The notes: a model not told the origin generated them from the sequence alone. A DNA stretch of 64,000 nt from Bilabrum cf. latius (GCA_965178125.1 OZ237739.1:744001-808000), one strand, 5' to 3'; counted from the stretch's first letter, positions 38,001 to 50,359 are shown. Translations and numbers: made by a program.

Positions 38001-41000
38001 AGCTGCAGGCGTAAGCGCGATCTGACCGTTAGAGGCAGCAGCGGTGACTGTCACAGAGCCCACGGGGGCCGATTTGAATGACATTGACACGGTGCCCGAC
38101 GACGGGGCCCCGCCCACGCCACCCTCACCCAGTAGCAGATAGGACTGATCCACCGAGATACCCGGCACGTCGTCCTCGGTCACGCGGGCTGTCACAGCGG
38201 GCATCTCAGCAGACCCACCCACCAGGCCGGCGTAGGCGGGATCCGACGGCGCCGAAGCAACCGTCACGTTGACCTGCACAGAGCGGAGCTGCTCGGGAGA
38301 AGCGCCCCTGAACACTGCCTGGTCGTTCGAAGGAACAAACGAGACCGACTGCGGGGTCTGCCAGTTTGCAGTCGTGAAAGACAGCGAGGAGGGGGCGACG
38401 ACCACCGCACCTCCGAAGGGCGCGTCCCCTGCGATTGCCAGACCGCTGGCAGCCAAGCCCAGCGTGACCGTCCCGGACGGCGTGGTTCCAAGCCGAACAA
38501 AGAACTGACCTGACTCGCCCTCCTCCACCTGGAACCCGTCAGGTTGCACCACCCGCACGGAAGCAGCGTCGTCGTCGTGCACGACGACAGTGATCGACAT
38601 GCTCACGTTGGCGTACTCATCGGGTGAGCCCTCACCGGCGTTCACGCTGAGCGTCTGCGTGTACGTGTCACCGCGATCGATGAAATCGGGGGGAGCGAAC
38701 ACGTCAAGTCTGACAGGAAAGTCCCAGCCGGCGCGAGTGAACTCTGCTGCGCCCGTAGCCGTGTTGTCAGAACCTCCGAAAGATAGAGTGCCTCGACTAG
38801 GGCTGATGATCTGCACGAGCCCGTTCGAGTGTGACGAGTGCTATAGATCCGCACTGACCGCCTGGAATGGCGTTGATGCCAGCGTAACCTCGATGGAGCG
38901 CCTCTCGCCCTCCCGCATCTCGACCACGAGCCCCTCGCGCCCAGCCACCGACCAGGTGGGGGTCAGCAAGGCGTCAGGGCCAACTGCAATAGGGTTCGAG
39001 GTGCCGAGCAGCGGGAGGCCGGCTGATGGCGCCTGGTCGATTCGGCGGAGGATAAAGCCCGGTGCATCATCATCAATGACCTGGCCGCTGATCTAAGCGC
39101 TCTCTCCACCAAACAGGCCGCTGTACCTGCTGTCGCTAGCAGATTGCGACGTGTGCCCAACGGTGACGGACACGTCTCCCTCGGCAAACGTGTTCTGCAC
39201 TGCTTCCAGCCGAATTACCACTGGAACCTTCCAGTTGGCTCGCGTGAACTGCACCGTCTCGGGCACGGCCTCAATCTGGGCGGATCCGATCGGACCAACG
39301 GGCGTATTGGTGGTGTGACTAGGTCGGACGGTCACCGTGGAATCCCTAGCGGGCGGAGAGAGGAGCCGCACGGAGTACTCGTGGGTCGAGCTGGTCACTG
39401 CCGCCGTGAGCAGTCGTGCACCTCCACCAGAGGCCGAGGCCCCGCCCTCAAGCACGCTGAAGCTGCTGGCGTCGACAACTCCGATGCCCACAGGGTCATA
39501 CACGAGCACGTCTACCGATACGTCTTCCGTTGCCGCATATACAGCGTCGTCGGAATTGGCCGAAGACACGATCAGCCTGAAGCCTTCTTCAGTCTCAGTC
39601 AAGCCGTCTCGGCCAGCAAACAAATAGATGAACTGCGGCGTGTTCCACGTGTCAGCATCGAAAACAATCGAGGTGTTGCCAAATGCGCCAACGTCGCTCA
39701 GGTTGGCCGAAGAGGGGCTGCTCGTCACACCGTAATCAACACCAAGCCCACCCGATCCACCGACACCCTCGTCCACAGAATCGGACTGTACCGTAATTAT
39801 GACGGTGCTGCTGGGTCTGGTTCCAAGAGACACCGTGAACAGGGCCCCTGCCGCATCACCTTCAACAATCTCCACGGCATCATGCTCATGCTGCACGCGG
39901 ATGCCTGCTTCATCGTTGTCCGTAATTCCGAGCACCACCCGCGGTACAAATCGCCCGTCGTACCGAGGGTCCTCCGGGGCACTCACGCTGTGCAGCACGG
40001 CGGTGGAAGCCGAAACGCCCTCATCCACGTCGTCGTCCAGAACAGTCACGGTGATCTCGCGCCACTCGTTAAAATTGGAGCTCGTGAAATCCATGGGCTC
40101 GGCAGGCGATACAGAAATCAGGGCTGTAGTGGCCCCAGAGAACGGACGGGGCGACGTGGTCTCCTCGGCGGCCTGGACCGTGACTGACCCAGCAGTCGGG
40201 GGTGCCGTCAGCCTGATGCGATAGGAGAAGCCGGACGAGACCGGCGGGATGCCTGTCGGAGACGCCCCCTCCGTAAGGTTTGTGACGATGGCCCGACCAT
40301 CCCCGAGCTCATAGGATCCTGGCGTGACCGCCTCCAGCTCGATGCCGACTTCATCGGTCACAGTGATGGGCAGCTCCACCGCCTCGAGTTCGTTGTAGAA
40401 CGGATCGGCGCTTGAGGGCTTCAGCTCGATCGTAGACTCCATAGCAGGCTCGTCTGGCGCGCCGGCCCCGTCACGGATGGCAAGCACTGACATCTGCTGC
40501 GGCGTATCCCAGTTTGATTGATCAATCACCACGAATGCAGGCGATTGAAGAACAACCTGAGTTCCGTTGAATGGGCTGGATGCACTGACTGTGACGGGGT
40601 ACAGCGGGCTCGTGCTCGCTCGGACGGAGAATTGAGCGGCAGGTGCACCCTCGGCTACCTGCAGCTGAGTCGGTGACACCACGATAGCCACCAATGTGCT
40701 GTACACTGCCTGGATGCCGTGTGCGAACGGGAAATCGTAGTTGCTCAAGCCGCCACCGTACGTGTCTGCCGCGCTCAACTTGAGCAAAAAGTCCACTTGC
40801 TCACCGAAATGCGTGTCACCATCCTCGATGTCCACATCAAAGCTCAGCTGGTGGACAAACCCCTCAGACGGCTCGGATAGGTCGGCCCCAACGGCCACCA
40901 TAGCCCCGGAGGAGAGCTCTGGCAGAGGAGCCATGCCTTCAACCACCGAGACGTTGGCCCGCTGGAATGCGACCGAGATGGATATGTTTCCGTGCGGAGG

Positions 41001-44000
41001 AGGAATCGCGCTGAGCCTGGCAAAGTAGCTCACAGGGCCAGCCGACTCGAGGATTTGGCGCGTCTCGTCGCTGTCGCTGAGAACAACCTCTACACCGTCG
41101 TTTACGTAGACCAGCTGCATACTGGCATTGGTGGTGTCCACCAGCTCCAGTGCCATGGTGTCGGGGACCGTGTCATTGCCATCAGCACGATTCAGGCCTG
41201 CAAGCGTGTCCGATTCGCTCGCCACACTGATCACATACTGCTCGTCGCCCTGCAGCACAAAATCGAGCCCTTCAAAATTAAGGTTCAGCGTCACGTTCGG
41301 GTATGCGTGATCCACTGAGACGGCGTGGTCAGTAAGCTTGGCAAGCTCAAGGCCAGGCTCCGGGAATCCCTCGGTGACGTGCTCAATTGCGTAAGACGGG
41401 TGGCTGCCGGTCGCAGAGGCGTCGAATGAGAGCTCTGCCTTTCCAAAGAGAGGCAGCTTCGTGGGGAACAGGACCACCTGCGCGGATCCTTCGTTCTCTC
41501 GCAGGGACAAAGAGCTCGCTGCCCACCGGTACTCAGACACGTCGTTGTCTCCCAGCTGCACGGTGGCACTCGCCTATTCCACGCCGTGGTAGTTTGAGGC
41601 AGATGACTCCTAGTCTATCGTTAGCAAAAGGTAGGCCTCCAGCGTGTCAGGCTCGACGAAGCTGTCGTCCAGAGCAGACACTATAATAGTCTGCGTAACG
41701 TTCCAGTTCGAATGGTCGAACGTGAGCGAGGCAGGCTCGAATACCAGCTATTGGTACTCAAGCTCTGACAGGTCCGTCACGAGCAAACCGGCTTCGTTCA
41801 CACTCTAGCTCGTGAATACGACCACCTCGCTGGTGCCCGTGTTGTCTGGAACATCTGGAATGGCAGCAAGCCGCACATGTACGCTGGCAGTCGCCCCTCC
41901 TTCAGCCGCCTGGAAGGTCTGCGGGTTCATCACAACGAGGTCGGGCGCCTCGTACACGAAGAAGGTCACTTGCGTGACGGCCGCATCCGTGCCCGTTATG
42001 GTATCCACGGGCAGGAATGTCGATCCGGTGATGGTCACGGTGAGTGCAAATGTGGCCTTATGCTCGAATGCCTCGCTGTCCGCAGGGGCCGTGGCCTCGA
42101 ACAGAAGCGGGCCAACCAGGTTCTAAACGGTTGAAGACGAGCCTGATTCGCCCCCTAGCACTGCCAAAGACCTTTCCATATTGTCCTTTAGAAGGACCAC
42201 GATGTCATCGAGTTCGGCATGGGAACCGGACACAACGGACAATGTCACCTCGACGGTATACGACTCCTCTTCAGTCTCCGCAGCAGACATCTCGGCGATG
42301 AACACCTATCCAGTGATTGCTTCCTCTTCACCTTCGATGAGGGCGCCCTGGGCCGGACTTGCATCCAGGTACAGGCCCTCATCAGCGTCCACAAACAGGA
42401 GGCCAACCGATTGTCTGCTCGAGTTCCAACCGACCAATCCCTCTTGCGTGAAGGTAATCGCTGACAGCGTGATGGTGCCGTTTCCGGTTCGTGGGAGCGA
42501 AGCAGCCGCCTGCACGTCGACGTCAAAGCTGTCTCCAGTTGTAGGGTTCTCCACGACAACAAACTTGGCATCTCCGTCGGAAAATGAGGACCATAGCGCA
42601 AGGTCAGCGTTGGACTACGCCCAGGAAGGCAATTCTGAATAGTATGACTCATTCCAACCGATCGGCAGCAGCTCCAAACCGGGGATGACAGTGCCATCCA
42701 GGTGGAACACACCAGACGCAGCGAATACCAACACAAGTGTTTCGCTCGAAGTTCCATTGACTGTAACCGTCATACCAGAAGACGCGTTGTACCCCTCGAT
42801 CACGCTTGGGGTCCCTGTGGCTTGCACCTCCACCGAGCCGAGATCGTCGTCCCTCACTAGAACGTCCGCGAAGTCCGACACAACAGCCTCCATGCGCGAG
42901 AACCCATCATCCACAGCTGACGCTTCGATCATTGCGACGAGAGTAGTTGCATTGGGCATAGCTTCGTCGCCATGAGTCATCTCTGGACTCTCAGCGAAGA
43001 ACCCAAGCACAGTGGACACCAGGTCGATTTCAATCACGTCGTCCTGCAAAGGAGAGAGACGAACGTCTACTTCCTGGTCCCAATTCGACTCATTGAACTC
43101 AATCACGGCTATGTATCCGTTCAGAACAGGCTCAAACTGGGCAGGGTAGGAATCCCCGAGACCAGGCTCGCTCGTGCGCTCGGCAAGGCTCGAAGTACCC
43201 GACCCTGCAGCTTCGGATCGGCCTAGCGAATTCAACCGATATGTGGTTAACTCGGCCACAATGACACGTGCAGAGCCGTTGGCATAGATAAAAGAATCGG
43301 GGGGATTGTCCAGCCGAACTTTTGCCGCGATCGCAGGGCTATCTCCTTCGGACAGCTCGGTCGGGCGATCACCGACTGCCAGACGCACCTGCGGTCGTGT
43401 GCGGTTGACCTCAATGAACTGAATGGTAGCATTCGCGGGCTCCTCTAACCATCCATTTGTACCCGGTGCTCCGAGTACCCAGGACATGGCCTGCACCTCG
43501 AACGACCTCTCGTAGTCGTCATCAATTTCTACGTTGACGCGTGTTAGCAGCGACTCTGCGGCAGCCAGCGATGTCCGGTAGGCGTACAGGACATCACCAG
43601 ACAGCAGACCCGAGTCGTTCAGGACCGTCACACGATCCTGCGCCCATGCAGGCAGCGACATGAAACCCACAGGGGACCAGTCGATCGCCGCGAGCGACAC
43701 GCTCGGAAGACCAAATGGCTCTGGCCATACGGCGTGAGCTGACACAACCGCTACCAGCTCCTCGCTGGACTCTCCATTCAGCACGGTGGCGAAAGACGAG
43801 GTGGCCGTATCGTTCAGAGATATCTTGGAGGGCACTCCTGGGCCCACTACCTGCACGCTGCCCGTGTCATCGTCCAAGATGCTCACAGTGCCAATAAATA
43901 GCAGCTCCAGCCTGGGCATCTCACCGGTCTGCACCGTCACGTTCTCGAACACCTTTGTAGTGACTCGCACCGTGAAATTACGGACAGCCTGGTTGATGGT

Positions 44001-47000
44001 GTTGTCATCAGTGAAGCTCAGAGCAGCAGAGGCTGAGTCCAGGTGCGTCTGGTTGCTCAAACTGGTGTCGCTGCTTGTCGCCAGCGAAGATGCGACGTAC
44101 GTCAGCCCGTTCTCGTCCAGCGTCTCCACACTGACCTATATTCCACCGTTCACGAATCGGATCATGTCCGCAACCACCAACCCCAGCCCGTTGGCAAGGC
44201 TGCTCTCCTTGATGCGGAGGACAGCCCCACCGCTGACCTAGTGCTGGTCCATGTCGGGCATATCAATGGGGATGGACACCAGCTGCACCGCGTCGGCAGG
44301 AAAAGCCCCTCCCAGCGACACTTCGACGTACGGCACATCGTCGTCGAGCGTCCCCACGATGGTTCCACCCCACACAGTGCTGTTCAAGACTGGGTTAGGT
44401 CCTGCCTCGGCCGGCATACTCGCGTTGAGGCTGAGCTCGCTGAACACGATAGAGAGCTCGCTTGCAACCAGGTCCTCCGAGCTCAGCAGCGGAATGGCTT
44501 GCTCTTGCGCAGCTGCCACCAACGACGCGGTGAACTGGCCCAGCCTCACCAGCGGCTCTTCCCCGCTGAGCCCCTCGACTCTGACGGTCACTTCCACTGG
44601 GAACATAGTCTCACCTCCTTGCAGGGCGACCACCAACCACGCCAGCTCGTTCTCGCGCAGAACAGCACAGCTTCCAGTGATCCCGAGGCCAATTGCTTCG
44701 CTGGATGGAGAAACCGTGTCGTTGCCGCAAACTGCCACGCTCCGCGGGACATTGTACAGGTCAAGACCGCTGCTGTACAGGGGGTTCGTTAGGGTGAAGG
44801 GAATCTCGAGCCCCGCAACTCCGCGGTTGTCGCCACCCTCCACCCACAGCTGAATAAACGGATGCTCGTTGTCCACTACAATAATGTCCATCGCAGCATC
44901 CGCCGCTGCCTCGATCCTGGTCTCGTTCATCGCGTCGGCGTCTCCGCGCAGAATGGCCCTGCCCGTGGCGGCGTCGGGCATGGACGAGTAGCCGTTCGTC
45001 ATGTCTGGAGACTCCACGACAAAGCCCAGCACCACGGAGAGCTGTTCGATCTCGATGATGGAGTCGTCCAGCACGCTGACGACCACGTCCTGGTCCTGCT
45101 CCCAGTTGGCCTCGTTGAACTCGAGCACGGCCACGTAGCCGTCGGCACTCGTCTCAAGCTGGAAGGGATAGGCGCTCGAGATGGCTGGCTCGATGGTCCG
45201 GTCCGCGATACTAGCATTGTTGGACTGGTTTGCCAGGCTACGCCCCAAACTGCTAAGCTCGTACTGCGCCAGTTCAGCCACGAATACCCTCACCGTGCCG
45301 TTGCCGTACATGGGCGCATCAGGGATGCTGGACAGCCGCACCGTGCCCACCACCACGTCCCTGTCGCCCTCGGTAGCAGCAACGCTCAAGTTTTGGGTGG
45401 CAATGACGCCTACCTCGCTCACTGAGGACTTCTCAATGATGTTCACGGTCACATTCTGCAGCAGGCCGTCGTACTTGGGATCGGAGGAGTTCGTCCGCAG
45501 CACAACCGTGGCTGTGCGCGCGTGCCCGTCGTGCTGCGTGATAGACTCGGTTAGGCGCACGATGAACTGGAAGCTCGTGTCCTGATCCAGCATGGCGTCA
45601 AGGCCGGGCGGCAGCGTCAGGTTGAGCGACTGCGACGCGCCCCCGAGAGCCAGGTCAGAGGCGTTGTGCAGAAAAACCTCCACCCCGTCGATGTCCGCCT
45701 GGTCAAGCGCAACAGTCGCGTGCACGCCCACTGCGGCGAAAGGGGACGTCAGCGTGCCCACCCTCAGGATGGCTGTGCTCCCCTCCTACAGCTCGATCTG
45801 CGCGGTAGGGAAGTGCCCCATGGAGCTGTTGGTGCTGTTGGCCTGCACCGCCGACAGGGCCAGGCCAGGAACGTCGTCGTCCAGCACCGCCACGGTGATG
45901 GTGCCGTTCCCCAGCTCGTACGAGGACGTATAGGCAAATGTGCTGTTCAGGACCAGCTGGATGCTGCCCGTCCTGAGACCGTCCGCCACGGCGTTCTGCC
46001 GCCCCCGCACCTGGATCACACGGCTGGTCGTGCCTCCAGGGGCAAAGAACAGGGTGCTGGGGGTGACGTCAAAGGCAGGGGGGATGCCCTACCCGCCCAC
46101 GTACGGATCAAAACGGTCCGCGGGGGGCACCATGTCGTACACGGGGTTGGTGTTGTTGGTCTTGAGCTGCACCATGACCGTGTCGGTGACCGTCCCAGTG
46201 ACGTAGATCTCGATGTGCTCAGAGCTGGAGGAGCCCTCCTGCAGCACCACGTGGCTCGAATTGTCCGTGGTAAAGGCGTCACTGCCATATGCCCGCGCCG
46301 AAATAGTCACGGTCTCCACCACGATCGTCACCGCCACAGTCGCCTCGAGCCCGTCGAAAGCGCCCTGCGTGGAGGTGGACTCAACCGCGACCAGCACCTC
46401 CACGTTGCCGGTGCCCTCCAGCTCAGCCTGCTGAATAAAGTTAAAGTTTTCGTTGATCTGCAGGGAGAAGGTGGCGCCAGCGACCGCAAGCTCCGACACG
46501 CCCGTGACCGACGGCAGCGAACCGTTCGCCAGGACGAATGGGGGCTCGGTTTGGTCTGAGCCAGCAGCTGCTTCGCTGGTGATGCTCAGTGTCACGTTGG
46601 TACTTGGAGCTGCACCAAGGAATGCAGACACATCAATCTGTCCGCTGAAGCTGGCCCCAGTGGTGCTCAAAGACGAGGATAGAGCTATCGTTGCCGAATC
46701 GTCTTCCTCCAAGTAGAATCGGAACCGGGACTCCAATCCGTCAAAAGTCCCATTCGAGGAACCATTTCCACTAACCACTAGCTCAAGCAGATGAGAATGC
46801 TCGCTTGGGACGAGATCATCTGGCATCGTTGCTGAGAACTCCACAAATCCCGCGTTTGCGCCAAGGTCGCCGTCTACGTTCGACCAGCTTCCGTTGGCCA
46901 CTGCATTACTTGCCTCAGCATCTGTGGTAAATGCCTCAATGAAGCGTACGGATGGCACGGCAACGAATGAGCCGAGGTCAGCATCGCTGCCGGCTGCTAT

Positions 47001-47312
47001 TACGTTCAGCGACAGGGCCACCTCTATGTCATCAACCGCGGCCGGCTCGCTCGCCCACACGCGGATGGTAACCAATTCTCCCTCTGATGATGCATCTGGA
47101 ATGGTAATATTAGATTCGGATTCAAGAGGGAGCTCTATTGTACCGATGGCGGCGTGAAAGCGCGGCACTGAAGAGCTGCTGAGCCGTCGACCCCAGGAAC
47201 GAAGCTGTTCTACATCTTCAAGTCCGACGTCCGCCTCCTCGTACGAAGAGGCCTGTGATAACTCTACATATACTCCAAGTACCACGGCCGAAATTGCAAG
47301 AACCGCCCACAT
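29049..47312 (-). CDS. giant single-exon polycystin/REJ-like receptor with Calx-beta ectodomain
   Basis: 18,264 bases, 6,087 residues, ATG 47312 to TGA 29049, no intron. It is interrupted only by 25 in-frame TAGs (low coordinates 46089, 45786, 44238, 44136, 42615, 42306, 42123, 41805, 41748, 41610, 41574, 39093, 38841, 37983, 37491, 37224, 36579, 34266, 33942, 33489, 32451, 32205, 31893, 30897, 29094). A signal peptide (MWAVLAISAVVLGVYVEL) precedes more than a dozen Calx-beta-like repeats (residues about 40-3100; NW.xP and DDD/DND motifs). A REJ/PKD-like region follows (about 3370-4100), then a Cys-rich EGF-like piece near 34950-34640. Next come a GPS site (C-Y-E-C-R-Y ... CATLHLTDFS, near 33000-32880) and membrane helices at about 32800-32720, 32440-32280 and 30240-29500. 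An IQ-like segment (MVQSAYRRFHAVQERVR) is near 29790. The architecture is that of PKD1/REJ adhesion receptors, possibly ciliary. No PLAT domain is seen between the first helices. Confidence 0.85.
42615..42617 (-). other. in-frame UAG aligned to Gln in a paralogous repeat
   Basis: Context LPSWA-UAG-SNAD. The upstream repeat of the same protein reads LPAWA-Q-DRVT, with CAG at 43638-43640. The two repeats align without gaps for about 75 residues before this point (GSV.V...G.PS.I..N, then NG.SSE.LV.V), so UAG occupies a glutamine position. Confidence 0.75.
45786..45788 (-). other. in-frame UAG aligned to Gln in a paralogous repeat
   Basis: Context QIEL-UAG-EGSTAILRV. Another repeat of the same protein reads HVVL-Q-EGSSSSEHI (CAG at 46239-46241). 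Both begin a Calx-beta-like unit, so the UAG again sits where the paralog has glutamine. Confidence 0.65.
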
Positions 47313-47615
47313 TCTGCCCGAGAACCGCGGTATAGCAATAACGGAAGGGTTCACGGCACGCGCCACGTTTCAAGGCCAGGCTGCGTGTCGATACTTGGAA
47401 CTACCAAGAATGTATCGTCTAGGTCTTGTGCGAACCTTTTGCTTTAGTAACACCTAGGCTTTATCGCTACTTGTGCGCTGGAAATGCGAAAATGCGTCCG
47501 GAGCGTTTTGGGTACCCCTTCTGTGAACAGATGGTCGCAACATGTGCAAGCACAAAACCACGGCCTGAACTGGCTGCAAACGAATAAATTGGAGAATGCT
47601 GCAATGACAAATGTA
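47313..47615. other. spacer between the giant receptor and BBS8
   Basis: 303 bases upstream of the giant receptor and downstream of the BBS8 stop; both genes are on the minus strand. It should contain the BBS8 3' UTR and the receptor promoter. An AT-richer patch occurs near 47410-47460. No other feature seen. Confidence 0.5.
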
Positions 47616-49324
47616 TCATGTCATCGTAAAGTGCGACTGGAGCTGCTTTCTAAGCTCGAGAGAGTCTGCGTGCTCTGGGTACGCCTCCAGCGCCCTTCCA
47701 ACCATCTCGAACGCCTCCTGAAACTGCCCTACTTTGTACGCCAGCAGTGCGCCGTTGAATTGAGCCTCGTACAGGTGTGGCGCAAGACGAGCTGCGGATC
47801 GAAACGAAGCCCGGGCCGCCTCAACGTTCCCCCGGCGCATCTCCAGCACGCCGAGATTCACCATGGCCTCCGCGTGCTGGGGGTCTGCCGCGAGCGCAAC
47901 CTTGAACGCCTGGTAAGCGACTCCCATATCGCCAATCCCGATGCCTATGTGGCCCACGTTGTACCAGACGTCGGCCGCCGCGTCGTCCTCGGCCATGGCG
48001 AGGGCCCGCTCGAGGCACGTGAGAGCCATGTCGAACTGGGAGGCGTAGAAGCAGCACAGGCCCAGGTTGGTCCACAGCTCGGCGGAGTGCACGCCCATCT
48101 GGAGCAGCCGCCTATAGTACCGCAGCGCGATCTCCGGCCGGTCCGAGTAGAAGAAGTTGCTCGCCAGCGATGCGATTGCTTCGATGTGGCCGGCGTCCCT
48201 CGAGAGCACGCGCCGGTACAAGGCGGCGCTGGCCTGCACCTCCCCCAGCATCTCATGGACCCTGGCCATGCCCTGCAGCAGGTAGGCCTCGTCGGGGAAC
48301 CGCTGCAGCCCCTTCGAGTACCACTGCAGAGCAGTGGCCGGCTGGTCCAGCTTCATGTAGCACTTGCATAGCTCGAGGTACCCGTCCACCGTGGGCTGCG
48401 TCTGCAGGGAGCTCTTGAACTGCCGCTCGGCCTCCCGCAGCAAGCCCAGCTGGTAGTACGCCTTGCCCAGCCGTGACTTCCACCACCAATCCGCAAAGCC
48501 AACCTTGACTGTGGCTGCTGCCGCCAGCTCCACTGCCTTCCTCGGGTTATGGTCGTGATACAGAATGTACTCGCAAAGGGCCTTGGCCACTGCTGCTCGC
48601 CCGGCGTACCGCTTCATGTCCAATCGTTCGACGTCGATGAACGGACCGCCTTCTTGGGACATCATAGACGCAGTGCCCAGCCGCACCGCCCGCCCGAGGC
48701 TGGTCATGGGCCGGGAGCTGCCCGCCCTTGAGCTCTTGAAGGCGCTGCTGGCGCCAGTCTGCATCCCGGTGATCGGCCGGGATGACGTCCCCGGGCGTAA
48801 GAATCCCGACACTGGTCGACCAGTGGCCGTTACAGGACGCATGGCGGGATTGTTTGCGGAGGAAGCGCTCCCAGTGATCGGTCGATGCAATGATGTTCCA
48901 GCTCTGCGCGCAAGGACGAAGTATCATCAATGTACAATGAAAAGGTCCATGAAGATGCGAGCCGCACTTTCTGATACCGGAGTCGCTATGACAACCTACT
49001 TGCTCACCTCGGCAGCTGGGCAAGGGCGTTGTCGTCCATTAACAGTTCAGCTACGCCCTCCTCCTCCATCTCTGTATCGTCAATCCACATCTTTTCTGTC
49101 AGTGCCCTGGTTTTCAGCATCCAGACAGCCCGATCGAGAGAATTCTATTTTAACAACTTAGTGCATAGATCGATGCATGCATCGTACTGCTAGCAGTCGA
49201 ATTTAAACTGGGCATAGAAGAAAGGGTCCACGCCAGCGGGGATCGCAGCCTCATCAGTGGCACCCGCCTGGCTTTCACCAGCTCCGCTAGCAGCAGCGGC
49301 TATTGGCTTTAACGGAACTGCCAT
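47616..49324 (-). CDS. BBS8: BBSome subunit BBS8/TTC8, two exons
   Basis: Exon 1 is 49324-49008 (MAVPLKPIAAAASG...), exon 2 is 48903-47616, and TGA is at 47616. The 104-bp intron starts GTGAGCAAG and ends GCGCAG in phase 2. In-frame TAGs are at codons 45 (49190-49192) and 60 (49145-49147). After removal of the intron the N-terminus reads QYDACIDLCTKLLK, then UAG, then NSLDRAVWMLKTRALTEK, then EEEGVAELLMDDNALAQLPR. This matches the start of BBS8 from animals and green algae. RPITG/RPVSGFLRPGTSSRP repeats follow, then a long TPR solenoid (WWWKSRLGKAYYQLGLLREA, NFFYSDRPEIALRYYRRLLQ, DVWYNVGHIGIGIGD). BBS8 is part of the BBSome coat that sorts membrane proteins into cilia, so the host has cilia. 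High family identity makes this the best place to read the UAG meaning. Confidence 0.95.
49145..49147 (-). other. in-frame UAG in BBS8 (codon 60)
   Basis: Context CTKLLK-UAG-NSLDRAVW. From memory, family members have a polar residue here (Lys in the human protein; Lys, Gln or Glu elsewhere). Reading it as Gln fits a surface position of the first TPR helix; Leu or Tyr would be unusual. Confidence 0.7.
49190..49192 (-). other. in-frame UAG in BBS8 (codon 45)
   Basis: Context KFDC-UAG-QYDACIDLCT. The homologous segment in other BBS8 proteins is a run of basic or polar residues before the conserved [KQR][FY]..C..LC. A polar amino acid such as Gln is therefore the most likely reading. Confidence 0.6.
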
Positions 49325-49449
49325 ACGTTGAATCAAAAGCCCTCTGACGAATTCGCTGTTAGTGGGACGCGCGTCGCCATCCGTTTGTGCTATGCGAGCG
49401 ATAACCGGAACTGCATATTAGGGTCCAGCCGGTCCATAAGTGCCTAAGA
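49325..49449. promoter_or_regulatory. 125-bp bidirectional promoter region
   Basis: The starts of BBS8 (minus) and of the FAM32A-like gene (plus) are only 125 bases apart, so this spacer must drive both. It contains gtcgccatccg, a loose half-match to the RFX X-box that controls ciliary genes elsewhere. I regard that match as weak. Confidence 0.4.
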
Positions 49450-50235
49450 ATGGAAGCTTCCTTTGGGTAGACAGTGTCTGGTGCTCTAAAATTGAAAGGA
49501 ATTGATCTTAGTGCGTCAGCAGCAGGGGGCAAAAAGAAGAAGAAGAAGGACAAGAAGCGCAAGAAGAGTTCCAAGGACTCTGGCAGCGAAGCGGCCAGCT
49601 CTTCCCTTGTCGGACGGAAGCGATCGCGAGAGCCTGATGCGTCTCATGATGCAGATTCATCTGGGATGATTGGCGCTAGAGTGTTTCGAGGAGCAGGGTC
49701 CGTGACTGTGGCCGGGACTGTCGTCACCGGGATTGGGACGAAGTTCCTGTCTGAGTTGCGGGATGGTGACGCCATCAAGTTGGAAGCTCCATCCTTACCG
49801 TATTCGCCACCATCGAGTGCAGCTAGCAGTAGCTCCAGCGGTGCATCGACTGCTTCAGCAGCGGCTTCCAGTACTTCTAGTGGCGAAGTGCGCGTAGTGA
49901 AGCACGTCTTCTCGGACACCCAGTTGAAGATAAGTTCTCCCTTCCCCGGGACCCACGCCGCTCCCGTTCCATATACTTGCATGACCCTCCCTCGAAAGGT
50001 GGAAACCGAAGCAGACCGTCAGGCGAAGGAAAAGCGGCGGAGGCTGGCGGAGGAGAGCGCGGCTGCCGGCACGTACGGGGGTGCCGGCGGCCACGTGCTG
50101 ACGTTCCGAGAAAAGAAGGCAGGCACTTCCCATGGATCCTACCGTATCGTCACCAAGAAGCTGGACGGGCCTATCAGCAGGGAGGAGCTGTTGCAGATGA
50201 GGGCCAAGAAGAAGAGCGACAGGTACTGCATGTGA
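49450..50235 (+). CDS. lysine-rich probable nuclear protein with FAM32A-like N-terminus
   Basis: 261 residues from ATG 49450 (MEASFG, then TAG at 49468, then TVSGALKLKGIDL) to TGA. Without the TAG the frame has no ATG at its start. The opening ME-x-LKLKG followed by KKKKKKDKKRKKS resembles FAM32A. A middle segment (VTVAGTVVTGIGTKFLSELR) looks like a small beta module. The end is YRIVTKKL, REELLQMRAKKKSDRYCM, a conserved-looking basic tail. Two Ser/Ala linkers separate the parts. It is probably a nuclear or nucleolar protein; I do not recognise a specific function. Confidence 0.7.
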
Positions 50236-50359
50236 TGGCAGCCTGCGGGAAGCTGCTGCTCATTCAAAGTTCACGATGAACGTTGATGCAAAATACAACG
50301 ATTGCTTTGCAAGCAGTATCATGCGAGTATGGACGCCTAAAGCTGCTTCGCACCGCACA

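Noticed and set aside
29049-47312. Reading the interrupted giant gene as a decayed pseudogene or as a row of separate genes
   Set aside because: The breaks are all TAG, with no TGA, TAA or frameshift over 6,087 codons; starts of the pieces lack ATG and domains cross the breaks.
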